From Acidobacteriota bacterium (GTDB lineage: Bacteria; Acidobacteriota; Blastocatellia; Pyrinomonadales; Pyrinomonadaceae), in contig JAKOSS010000215.1 of the NCBI GenBank assembly GCA_029777145.1, positions 1-7,868 of the forward strand: a stretch of DNA of 7,868 bases, read 5' to 3'. Both the position numbers and the translations under genes were made by a program. Shown piece by piece: positions 1 to 5,410 of this stretch. Numbering within the stretch: the stretch's first letter is position 1; each line of letters opens with the position of its first letter. The notes below the pieces were generated by a model, which saw nothing but the letters and a program-made list of their open reading frames with translations, was not told where the DNA came from and made no database searches.

Positions 1-79
1 CCCGGCGGCCTTTGCGGATACGAACTGTAGCCCTTTCTCGTTTAACAAATGCAACACTGACAGCACGTGCGTCGCCTGA
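1..79 (+). CDS. 3' end of a second Cys-rich peptide gene, probably PqqD-fused (partial)
   Basis: Frame 2 of the plus strand is open from the left edge to TGA at 77-79 and encodes 25 residues ending in FADTNC, then KC and TCVA. The complete PqqD-fusion protein at 1568-2152 ends with CADTNC and DDCVP, so the two tails share ADTNC and a Cys-Val-X C-terminus at similar spacing. The matching codons differ mostly at synonymous third positions (gcg gat acg aac tgt here, gcc gat acc aat tgc there), which suggests an old duplication kept under protein-level selection. The gene would converge on the methyltransferase gene, just as the complete copy converges on the kinase gene. Only the tail is visible. 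That the missing part holds a PqqD domain and a Tat signal is inferred from the paralogue. Confidence 0.65.
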   Translation, partial: PAAFADTNCSPFSFNKCNTDSTCVA

Positions 80-110
80 AGTCGACCAGCCAGAGATCGC
101 CCCGGGCGGA

Positions 111-1142
111 TTATGACCGATGCGGCAATTTCTCTATTGGACGCGTTTTCCGGTGGGGTGTCATCATTGTCGCCATCTTGACCCGCGGTCCGGCGAGTAG
201 CGGGGAGTAGCTTGCCGGCCTCGCGCCTGGAAGATCCGGAAATCGGATAGACCAAAACGAGCCCTTTTCAGTCATTCGCAGTCCAAACTCGATGGTGCCG
301 CGGCCAACGTAACTCAACGGATCGATCGGGTAGACGATCGTTCCCCAGCTTTGAGACTCAAGATTCGTCATTTCGATGCCGTCATCGAACGTTGACCGGT
401 CGAAGATCACGAAAGCGTTGACCAACGAGAGATCTTCAAGGTTCCAAACGGACCCGAGACCGTCGAGGTTCGGCGGCTCCGATATTGTCCGGAAGTCCAT
501 CTCCGTCATCGGTTTCGGCTCGGCCAGGAATTTGATCAGATCCCGTTCCGCGAGCGGTACGTTCAGCGGAAAATTGGTCCGGAGCGAACGAAGATAATTT
601 GAGCTGATGCTCAAACGCGCCGGAATCGGGTTCGCAAACTTCTCAAAACGCACCGGTGCCGCAAAAAGTGAGAGCTTTTGCGGTATGAGAACTCCGTTCG
701 GCGCCAGGAAACGGGATCGGAGGTCGATGAACGAATTTACGGTTTCAGGGCTATAAGCACTCGCGCCAAAAAGCTCGCAGACGATGACGTCGAACTTTCC
801 GCGAATCCTGACGTCGTCCGATCTTCCGTGGATGATCTCGATCAGATGGGCGACCCCGTTTTCCTGCGCGTGCTTGTAGATCATCGGGATCAATTCCTTT
901 TCGACCTCGATCGCGACGACGCGCTTTGCGCCGAGTTTCGCCGCAAGAATCGCCCACACGCCGGTCCCCGCGCCGACGTCGAGGAAGCGCGTCTCAGGCG
1001 TTATCCTGCGTTCAATGGCGCGTGCCAGCAATTCGTTGCGAACGCCGTCGGCGAGCATCTTCTCGTGATATACGACAAGGTTAGGCAGCGCGCCCGCAAT
1101 GCGCTCGTCCTCGAGTTCCTTCTTCGATTTCATCACGGGCAT
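111..1142 (-). CDS. Class I SAM-dependent methyltransferase, protein arginine methyltransferase-like
   Basis: Counted from the ATG at 1142 (343 residues). The SAM-binding motif I is LDVGAGTG at about 54-61, followed by an acidic post-I strand (VVAIEVE) about 20 residues later. The segment CELFGASAYSPE, with Glu 123 and Glu 133, resembles the double-E substrate loop of arginine methyltransferases but has one extra residue between the glutamates. It is followed by the typical LAPNGVLIPQ strand. The C-terminal half is beta-rich and fits the PRMT barrel, with SWG near the place of the family's THW motif. No strong ribosome site is seen. An upstream GTG at 1163 would overlap the preceding gene by 7 bp, and an ATG at 1133 is also possible. 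It follows the 90-residue unknown gene and was probably transcribed with it. The likely role is methylation of a protein or peptide. The substrate is unknown; the neighbouring Cys-rich proteins are an inferred candidate. Confidence 0.8.
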   Translation of the reverse strand: MPVMKSKKELEDERIAGALPNLVVYHEKMLADGVRNELLARAIERRITPETRFLDVGAGTGVWAILAAKLGAKRVVAIEVEKELIPMIYKHAQENGVAHLIEIIHGRSDDVRIRGKFDVIVCELFGASAYSPETVNSFIDLRSRFLAPNGVLIPQKLSLFAAPVRFEKFANPIPARLSISSNYLRSLRTNFPLNVPLAERDLIKFLAEPKPMTEMDFRTISEPPNLDGLGSVWNLEDLSLVNAFVIFDRSTFDDGIEMTNLESQSWGTIVYPIDPLSYVGRGTIEFGLRMTEKGSFWSIRFPDLPGARPASYSPLLAGPRVKMATMMTPHRKTRPIEKLPHRS

Positions 1143-1156
1143 AGATCTTTTCTTAC

Positions 1157-1429
1157 TTACCACCGACCGTCGTATCGCACGAAGCCCTCACGCCAGTTGC
1201 CGGTTCCGATGACGGGCAGGGTTCCCACGAAAACGATCTCGGTGTCGGGCGCACAGGATTTCCGATACGTCCGCCCGCCCGGCGATGCGATCGTCAGCAC
1301 TATCCGCTGCTCACGTCGGGCGGAAACCGCCGCTGACCGCCAATCGGACTTGCACCGGATCACGAGCCGCGCGCCGATCGGGAGTTCTCCGAGAGAGCGG
1401 TTCTGGTTGTTCCCGACGACTGGATCCAT
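1157..1429 (-). CDS. Small beta-rich hypothetical protein of the PqqD/kinase island
   Basis: I do not recognise a characterised family. From the ATG at 1429 the product is 90 residues. A TTG at 1465 would add 12 residues with no obvious domain. The sequence alternates short hydrophobic strands with turns (LPIGARLVIRC, RIVLTIASPGGRTY, TEIVFVGTLPVI) and ends in GNWREGFVRYDGRW, so a single compact beta domain is likely. There is no signal peptide and no membrane segment. Its stop lies 14 bp before the methyltransferase ATG, or overlaps that gene's alternative GTG start. It starts divergently from the complete PqqD-fusion gene. The tight packing supports a real gene and a role with the methyltransferase, but the function is unknown. 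Confidence 0.6.
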   Translation of the reverse strand: MDPVVGNNQNRSLGELPIGARLVIRCKSDWRSAAVSARREQRIVLTIASPGGRTYRKSCAPDTEIVFVGTLPVIGTGNWREGFVRYDGRW

Positions 1430-1485
1430 GGTCTTTGATTGTCGCGCAAGTCTTGCGGCATCCAAAATCCGAAATCAAAAAACTC

Positions 1486-1515
1486 TTGACTTCCGGCTCG
1501 CCTGAATTGTAGAAT
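1486..1515 (+). promoter_or_regulatory. Sigma-70-type promoter of the PqqD-fusion gene
   Basis: TTGACT (1486-1491) and TAGAAT (1510-1515) are separated by 18 bp, each with one mismatch to the -35 and -10 consensus. Transcription would begin near 1522, which rules out the GTG at 1520 as a start codon and leaves a leader of about 46 nt before the ATG at 1568. The leader begins with a short hairpin (GGCGC 1526-1530, loop TCTC, GCGCC 1535-1539). The promoter lies in the 138-bp divergent spacer to the small hypothetical gene. I see no convincing promoter in the minus direction there. Confidence 0.6.
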
Positions 1516-1567
1516 CAGATTGTGGGGCGCTCTCGCGCCGAAGCTGAAGTGGAGTGTGTTTGCTACC

Positions 1568-2152
1568 ATGAATTCAAATCATAAAGGCGTCCGAAAAACG
1601 ATGGCCGAATACAAGCCCCGCTCCCGTTCGGGTGACGTCGTCGTCCAGCATATTGACGGCGAGATACTGATCTACGATCTTCGGATCGACAAAGCTTACT
1701 GTCTTAATCCAACTTCTGCCGCCGTTTGGCAGCATTGCGACGGAGAGAGCACCGTCGCCCGAATTGGCGAACTGGTGTCTGCGGATCTTGGATCCAAGGT
1801 CAGCGACGACCTGATCTTTCTCGCTCTCGACCAGTTCCGAAAAACCGATCTGGTTGATTCGGCCCCATTCCCGATATCAACGATCCCGGAGCTATCGCGT
1901 CGTGAGATCGTCAAGAGGATCGGCGCGGCATCCCTCGTAGCTCTGCCGATACTTGTCTCGCTAACCGCGCCCGTCGCGGTTCACGCCAACTCGCTTTGTA
2001 TGACACTCGTCGGCGGATGCCAGTGCGGCTTGGGCGACAAGCAGCCTGCAGGGAACTTCTGCACTCCTTCCGGACTTTTCTCGATGGCCTGCGCCGATAC
2101 CAATTGCCGGTGTCTCAGCCGTGGATTTGGACCCGACGACTGTGTGCCTTAG
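1568..2152 (+). CDS. PqqD-domain protein with internal Tat signal and Cys-rich secreted tail
   Basis: The product is 194 residues in three parts. Residues about 16-97 form a PqqD-like domain (GEILIYDLRIDKAYCLNPTS, then AAVWQHCDGE and a helical end), the fold that binds leader peptides in many RiPP systems. Residues 110-116 (SRREIVK) match the twin-arginine motif S-R-R-x-F-L-K. They precede a hydrophobic stretch at 118-139 and a plausible signal-peptidase site after VHA at 140. The remaining 54 residues carry eight cysteines (144, 151, 153, 165, 175, 180, 182, 192), rich in Gly and Pro, probably disulfide-bonded, metal-binding or modified. The export signal is therefore internal, and cleavage would release the tail while the PqqD part stays inside. 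GGAG at 1551-1554 is a weak ribosome site. An ATG at 1601 is an alternative start that keeps the whole domain. The 3' end overlaps the convergent kinase gene by 4 bp. Domain calls are firm; the biological role is inferred. Confidence 0.85.
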   Translation: MNSNHKGVRKTMAEYKPRSRSGDVVVQHIDGEILIYDLRIDKAYCLNPTSAAVWQHCDGESTVARIGELVSADLGSKVSDDLIFLALDQFRKTDLVDSAPFPISTIPELSRREIVKRIGAASLVALPILVSLTAPVAVHANSLCMTLVGGCQCGLGDKQPAGNFCTPSGLFSMACADTNCRCLSRGFGPDDCVP

Positions 2153-2955
2153 GACACGGCTTCGGTATCCAGATACTCCAGAAGTCTTGCCGCGGTTTCC
2201 GCGGCCTCGCCTCTGTTCGAACGGATGAACGTCGCCGACGCCGCGACTCGATTCAGCACCGTCAGCGTGAAATTCGGCGAATTTCGGATCGGCACGGTCT
2301 CCGCGATGAGCGCCATCAGGCCCTTTGCGCGACTCAGTTTCCGCGGTCGCCAAATCGCGTCTTTTTTGAATCTCGAGATTACGACGGTCCCGACAGGCTG
2401 ATTCTCGCACGCGACGCTACCGCCGACCTCCTCGACCGTGAGCTCGACCTGTCGGAAATCGTCGATGATTCCGCGCATCGAAAGCGTCTTTGGAAACGGT
2501 TGCACGAAGCCCTCGGAATCGATCACCGCGTACTCATCAGAATAGTACCCCGCGCCCAGTTTGACGAGTTCGGCGGTAAGTGTCGTTTTCCCGCTGTAGC
2601 TCGCGCCCGGGACGAGGATCGCCCGGCCCTTCCAACTGACGGCACCCGAATGGACGAAGACGTGCCGGGGCGCGTTCTCGGCGACGGTCAGCCTGATATG
2701 CGACGCGAGATACGTGAGAGTCCTTTCAAGATCGGCCCGCTGAATGATCCAATCCTCCGCATTGCGTGCCGAGAACTCGCCGTCCCCGAGATCAATGAGT
2801 TCAAAATGGAACTGAGCGCTCTCGTCGGCCGAAAAGACCAGGCCGGCCGGCAACGCCGCCCGGACGGTCTCGCGGATCGTATCGGCCAGCCCGGCACTCC
2901 GTGACACGACCGAGATGCCTACTCCGAACGCCTCAAAATCAACCGAGCAGTTCAT
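2149..2955 (-). CDS. HPr kinase/phosphorylase-like P-loop protein
   Basis: The product is 268 residues. The C-terminal half matches the HPr-kinase catalytic core: HSGAV at 102-106, Walker A GASYSGKTT at 117-125, and SDEYAVID at 139-146 in the place of the acidic DD(R)V motif that ends with the catalytic aspartate. The N-terminal 100 residues are a poorly conserved lead-in. The protein lacks the usual N-terminal HprK domain, and no HPr or PTS gene is near, so it is unlikely to be the carbon-catabolite enzyme. HprK homologues beside PqqD domains are known in lasso-peptide clusters, where such a kinase phosphorylates the precursor. By analogy this one may phosphorylate Ser or Thr in the neighbouring Cys-rich proteins (inference). 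Its TAA stop interlocks with the TAG of the PqqD-fusion gene. No clear ribosome site precedes the ATG, and the upstream side is filled with tandem repeats. Confidence 0.8.
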   Translation of the reverse strand: MNCSVDFEAFGVGISVVSRSAGLADTIRETVRAALPAGLVFSADESAQFHFELIDLGDGEFSARNAEDWIIQRADLERTLTYLASHIRLTVAENAPRHVFVHSGAVSWKGRAILVPGASYSGKTTLTAELVKLGAGYYSDEYAVIDSEGFVQPFPKTLSMRGIIDDFRQVELTVEEVGGSVACENQPVGTVVISRFKKDAIWRPRKLSRAKGLMALIAETVPIRNSPNFTLTVLNRVAASATFIRSNRGEAAETAARLLEYLDTEAVS

Positions 2956-2987
2956 AAAACCAGTTCAACTGAGTGCAAAGTGCAAGT

Positions 2988-3111
2988 CAGTGCATAACGC
3001 AAAGTCCATAGTGCAACTCAGTGCATAACGCAAAGTGCACAGTGCAACTCAGTGCATAACGCAAAGTGCATAGTGCAACTCAGTGCATAACGCAAAGTGC
3101 ATAGTGCAAAG
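2988..3111. repeat. Four tandem copies of a 31-bp repeat
   Basis: Units start at 2988, 3019, 3050 and 3081. Each begins CAGTGCATAACGCAAAGT and ends with CATAGTGCAACT or a near match. Unit 1 has TCC for TGC, unit 2 has CACAG for CATAG, and unit 4 diverges in its last three bases. A degenerate partial unit lies at 2961-2987. The units abut directly with no spacers, so this is not a CRISPR array. The 260-bp gap (2956-3214) between the kinase and lpxD genes holds this block, the 7-bp block at 3154-3208 and about 42 bp of unique sequence. I see no gene in it. Confidence 0.9.
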
Positions 3112-3166
3112 TGAATTTTGGAGTTGACAAGAAATGCGCCGACGCTGAGGTTTTGCACTATGCACT
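3096..3166. repeat. Inverted repeat joining the two tandem blocks
   Basis: Bases 3096-3110 (AGTGCATAGTGCAAA) are the exact reverse complement of 3152-3166, separated by 41 bp. The pair could form a 15-bp stem as RNA or extruded DNA downstream of lpxD. Because both blocks are repetitive, several alternative pairings exist. It could slow or end transcription from lpxD into the kinase gene, but there is no T-run, so I do not call it a terminator. Confidence 0.6.
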
Positions 3167-3208
3167 ATGCACTATGCACTATGCACTATGCACTATGCAC
3201 TATGCACT
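3154..3208. repeat. 7-bp tandem repeat TGCACTA, about 7.9 copies
   Basis: Seven perfect TGCACTA units run from 3154 to 3202, and a six-base partial unit ends at 3208, six bases before the lpxD stop codon. A pure array of short units is prone to slippage, so copy number may vary between strains or be misassembled. The unit is the reverse complement of the TAGTGCA core found in the 31-bp repeats to the left, so both blocks share one sequence theme in opposite orientation. Confidence 0.95.
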
Positions 3209-3214
3209 GAATCG

Positions 3215-4207
3215 CTATACCAACTTCTTCTTCAGTTCCTTGACCTCTTCCCGGAGCCTTCCGAGGCCTTTCACGAGAGCGTTCTGGCGTTTGTATTCTT
3301 CGAGCGGCTGAACCGGCGTGCCCCACCAGACGCCGGGGCGGACGATCTTGCCGGGCAGGACGCCGGCCTGCGATCCGATGACCGCGCCGCTCAGGACACG
3401 CGCGTGATCGCCCATTCCGACCTGGCCGCCGATGACGCAATCGTCCTCGATCTCGGTGCTCCCCGAGATTCCGGTCTGGGCCGCGATGACGACGCGCTTT
3501 CCGATCGTGACGTTATGCGCGATCTGTACGAGGTTGTCGATCTTCGTGCCTTCGCCGATCCGCGTTTCGCCGAGCGCGCCACGGTCGACGCAGCTTCCGG
3601 CGCCGATTTCGACGTCGTTCTCGATGATGACGGTGCCGATCTGCGGGAATTGAACGTATCCGTCCGGGCCCCGAACGTACCCGAAGCCGTCGGCTCCGAT
3701 GACCGCGCCGGCGTGCAATACGCAGTCGTCGCCGATCGTGACGTTGTCGTAGATGACGCAGTTCGGGTAGATCACGGTGCGTTCGCCGATCGAAACGTCG
3801 CGGCCGATCCGCGCGCCGGCGTGGATCTCGGAATCCTGGCCGACCGATGAACCGTCGCCGATCGTCGCGAAAGCTCCGATGAACCGGGCACGGACATCGC
3901 AACCATCGCCGACGCAAGCCGTCGGATGCCATCCCGCAAGACCCGATCCACCGACCAGAAGGCGCGCGATCCGCGCGAATTCCAGTTTCGGATTCTCGAC
4001 CTTTATCAAAATACAGTCGGCCTCCGCCCCGAATTCCTTCGGCACGAGCAGGCAAGAAGCGCCCGACGGTTCGAATTTCGCCGCCACCTCGACGAACGCC
4101 AGATCGCCTTTCGACGCCGACCGGAGCGACGCGACGCGCGTGACCTCGGTCTCGCCGTCGCCGATCAGTTCACCGTTCGTGATTCTCGCGATTTCACTGA
4201 CTTTCAT
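3215..4207 (-). CDS. lpxD: UDP-3-O-acylglucosamine N-acyltransferase LpxD
   Basis: LpxD transfers a 3-hydroxyacyl chain from acyl carrier protein to the 2-amino group of UDP-3-O-acyl-glucosamine in cytoplasmic lipid A synthesis. The product is 330 residues, close to the usual length. Residues 1-95 form the N-terminal uridine-binding domain, including VASLRSASKGDLAFV. Residues about 96-290 form a left-handed beta helix of hexapeptide repeats (for example IGRDVSIGERTVIYPNCVI). HAGAVIGADGFGY at 165-177 and the catalytic histidine in IAHNV (His 231) are present. The C-terminus is a charged helix (LREEVKELKKKLV), as in other LpxD trimers. No other lpx or fab gene lies in the window, unlike the common lpxD-fabZ-lpxA layout. 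The ATG follows the palindromic element by only 9 bp and has no clear ribosome site. Confidence 0.97.
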   Translation of the reverse strand: MKVSEIARITNGELIGDGETEVTRVASLRSASKGDLAFVEVAAKFEPSGASCLLVPKEFGAEADCILIKVENPKLEFARIARLLVGGSGLAGWHPTACVGDGCDVRARFIGAFATIGDGSSVGQDSEIHAGARIGRDVSIGERTVIYPNCVIYDNVTIGDDCVLHAGAVIGADGFGYVRGPDGYVQFPQIGTVIIENDVEIGAGSCVDRGALGETRIGEGTKIDNLVQIAHNVTIGKRVVIAAQTGISGSTEIEDDCVIGGQVGMGDHARVLSGAVIGSQAGVLPGKIVRPGVWWGTPVQPLEEYKRQNALVKGLGRLREEVKELKKKLV

Positions 4208-4216
4208 AATCTAATG

Positions 4217-4354
4217 ACTGGAGCGCAAGCGTCCCGCTTGCAAACGGCGTGAAACGCCGTCAGACCGCTGAAATCCGCGCCCCGTTCGCGCTTCGCGCTC
4301 ATGCAAGCGGGACGCTTGCGCTCCAGTCCAGTGCTCCAGTCGGCTTGCGCTCCA
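4217..4354. repeat. Nested palindromic REP/MITE-like element upstream of lpxD
   Basis: A perfect 26-bp inverted repeat (4217-4242 and 4302-4327) is separated by 59 bp. Each arm contains its own small palindrome, GCAAGCG-TCC-CGCTTGC at 4225-4241 and GCAAGCG-GGA-CGCTTGC at 4303-4319. The spacer has another perfect hairpin, ACGGCGT-GAA-ACGCCGT, at 4244-4260. Two degraded pieces of the right arm follow at 4333-4340 and 4343-4354. The element fills the whole gap between the STAS stop and the lpxD start. The structure resembles REP/BIME or MITE sequences. No transposase is present, and I see no clear target-site duplication. Confidence 0.8.
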
Positions 4355-4358
4355 ATCA

Positions 4359-4643
4359 TCATTCCGCCTTTTCAGCGTCGTTGACGACCGTTTGCAGAAA
4401 GAACTCGACCCCCTCGATCTCGAATCCGTGGTCGCGGACGAGCGCGATCAGCACCGGCGCACTTTCGCTGTCGAGAAAATCGAGGTCCGAGAGGTCGAAC
4501 GTGATGTTCCGGCCGCGCTGTTCGCGCAGATCGAACGCGATCCGTCCGAGAAGCTCGGCATCTTCGCGGGTCATCGAACCCTCGACGCGCAACACGGTCT
4601 TGCCGCGATCGGTGTCCTCGAATTCTGTCAGCGTCGTCGGCAT
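4359..4643 (-). CDS. Stand-alone STAS-domain protein (anti-sigma-antagonist-like)
   Basis: The product is 94 residues and consists of a single STAS domain: strand TVLRVEGSMT at 16-25, a helix, strand ITFDLSDLDFLDSESAPVL at 47-65, then a helix and a last strand (VEFFLQTVV). STAS proteins usually switch partners with anti-sigma kinases or act in transport or lipid-trafficking complexes. In SpoIIAA-type antagonists the motif is DSSG with a phosphorylated second serine. Here it is D58-S59-E60-S61, with Glu at the phosphoacceptor place. No anti-sigma factor, phosphatase or sigma gene is nearby, so the partner is unknown. The gene has its own promoter and is separated from lpxD by the palindromic element. 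Confidence 0.75.
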   Translation of the reverse strand: MPTTLTEFEDTDRGKTVLRVEGSMTREDAELLGRIAFDLREQRGRNITFDLSDLDFLDSESAPVLIALVRDHGFEIEGVEFFLQTVVNDAEKAE

Positions 4644-4651
4644 TTGGGTCT

Positions 4652-4679
4652 ATCCTAAAGATTTGATTGATTTTGTCAA
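4652..4679 (-). promoter_or_regulatory. Strong sigma-70-type promoter of the STAS gene, probably leaderless
   Basis: Read on the minus strand, TTGACA (4679-4674) is a perfect -35 and TAGGAT (4657-4652) a good -10, with a 16-bp spacer. The -10 ends 8 nt before the ATG at 4643, so transcription would start within about 1-3 nt of the start codon. AGGA at 4656-4653 would look like a ribosome site, but it lies inside the -10 and would not be in that transcript. Confidence 0.65.
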
Positions 4680-4711
4680 TACGCAGCGTGGTGGGCGAAG
4701 TTCACGAAAAC

Positions 4712-4751
4712 GCGGAAAGCCGCGATCGCTCGTCGCGAGCGCGGCTTCCGC
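4712..4751 (-). terminator. Stem-loop terminator after the CpxP-like gene
   Basis: The outer stem pairs 4712-4722 with 4742-4751 (one bulged A). The inner stem pairs CGCTCG at 4727-4732 with CGAGCG at 4736-4741 around a 3-nt loop. On the minus strand it begins 26 nt after the stop codon at 4778 and is followed closely by CGTTTTCG, a short T-run. A Rho-independent terminator is plausible, though the T-run is weak. Confidence 0.5.
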
Positions 4752-4777
4752 TTCCGTTTGAACCTTCCCCGTGTTCG

Positions 4778-5311
4778 TTAGTCCTCTAATCCGTCACCGA
4801 ATCTGCCGGGACCGCGCGGTCCTTCGGGTCCGCCAGGGCCGAAGAACGGCCGACGCATACGGTTCTTGAAGCGCTCTTCCATATTCTGCTTCATTTCGTT
4901 TGCCTTCACCCTTTGCTCGGGCGTCAGCACCGCGAAGATCGCGGCCTTGGTCTTTTCCTTTTCGACGATCAGCGCTTTCGTCGTTTCAGCCTGCGCGGCC
5001 GCGAGCCGATTGACCTCGGCCTCGTTGAACGTGCCGTCAGTGCCGAGATTCTTGATCGCGTCGTGATTCGATTTGAGCGCTTCTCTCAGGGGCTCGACGC
5101 GCGTTTTCGAATCTTCGAGAATGCCCTTGATCTGCGTCTTCTGCTCTTCCGACAGACCGAGTTTTTCGGCCATCATCAGAAGTCCCTTGCCCGGTCCGAA
5201 TCCGCCGCCGCGAGGGCCGCGTCCCGGTCCGTCGCCGCGCTGCGCGAAGATCAGTACCGCGCCGATCGAAATGAGTGCGACTGCCAAGATTGCGATAGTT
5301 GCCTTTTTCAT
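4778..5311 (-). CDS. cpxP: Periplasmic CpxP/Spy-family (LTxxQ) protein
   Basis: The product is 177 residues. It has an N-terminal signal peptide (MKK, a hydrophobic stretch at 4-22, likely cleavage after FA at 23), a Gly/Arg/Pro-rich linker, and an all-helical core at about 43-152. LSEEQ at 53-57 and LTPEQ at 129-133 are the paired LTxxQ-type motifs that define the CpxP/Spy fold. A basic and Gly/Pro-rich tail follows. In Enterobacteria CpxP binds misfolded periplasmic proteins and restrains the CpxA sensor, and Spy is a chaperone. The start at 5311 is set by a strong AAGGAG seven bases upstream; a GTG/ATG six codons earlier lacks such a site. It is divergent from the CpxR/CpxA-like genes across a spacer with a CpxR box, the same arrangement as in E. 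coli. Orthology is inferred from family plus context; the symbol means cpxP-like. Confidence 0.8.
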   Translation of the reverse strand: MKKATIAILAVALISIGAVLIFAQRGDGPGRGPRGGGFGPGKGLLMMAEKLGLSEEQKTQIKGILEDSKTRVEPLREALKSNHDAIKNLGTDGTFNEAEVNRLAAAQAETTKALIVEKEKTKAAIFAVLTPEQRVKANEMKQNMEERFKNRMRRPFFGPGGPEGPRGPGRFGDGLED

Positions 5312-5318
5312 AAAATTT

Positions 5319-5324
5319 CTCCTT
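5319..5324 (-). promoter_or_regulatory. Ribosome binding site of the CpxP-like gene
   Basis: AAGGAG on the minus strand lies 7 nt before the ATG at 5311. It fixes the start at MKKATI rather than at the upstream in-frame start at 5329, whose codons overlap this site. It is the clearest Shine-Dalgarno sequence in the window. A small stem-loop (CGAGG 5337-5341, CCTCG 5346-5350) sits just upstream in the leader. Confidence 0.8.
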
Positions 5325-5410
5325 ACCATTTTCCTTCGAGGCTTTCCTCGCCTCTCACTTGTTAAGACGATCCGGCGAGAGGTCCGAACGTCAAGTTATC
5401 GCGATGATCT

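Noticed and set aside
1..270. Minus-strand frame open from about 270 to the left edge, overlapping the methyltransferase end, considered as a frameshifted C-terminus or a downstream gene
   Set aside because: It reads fairly naturally (for example LHLLNEKGLQFVSAKAAG), but it has no ATG start, and at 2-79 the plus strand has a better candidate with a clear paralogue in the window.
678..1505. Plus-strand 275-residue open frame
   Set aside because: It lies opposite the methyltransferase and small hypothetical genes, is rich in Arg and Asp in an antisense pattern, and has no domain resemblance. It is a shadow of GC-rich coding on the other strand.
1520..1567. GTG at 1520 as the start of the PqqD-fusion gene
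   Set aside because: It sits at the predicted transcription start, 5 bp after a good -10 box, and would add 16 residues unlike a PqqD N-terminus.
1996..2904. Plus-strand 302-residue open frame across the kinase gene
   Set aside because: It overlaps the end of the PqqD-fusion gene in another frame and runs antisense to the well-supported kinase. The composition is shadow-like.
2988..3111. Possible CRISPR array
   Set aside because: The 31-bp units abut with no unique spacers, and there are no cas genes.
3124..3129. TTGACA as a -35 box between the repeat blocks
   Set aside because: There is no acceptable -10 at 16-19 bp downstream on the plus strand and no plus-strand gene to drive. The minus-strand TTGTCA pairs only with a poor CACTAT.
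3111..3850. Plus-strand frames reading through the 7-bp repeat (HYALCTM repeats) into antisense lpxD
   Set aside because: The repeated peptide is only the tandem DNA repeat translated, and the rest is antisense to lpxD.
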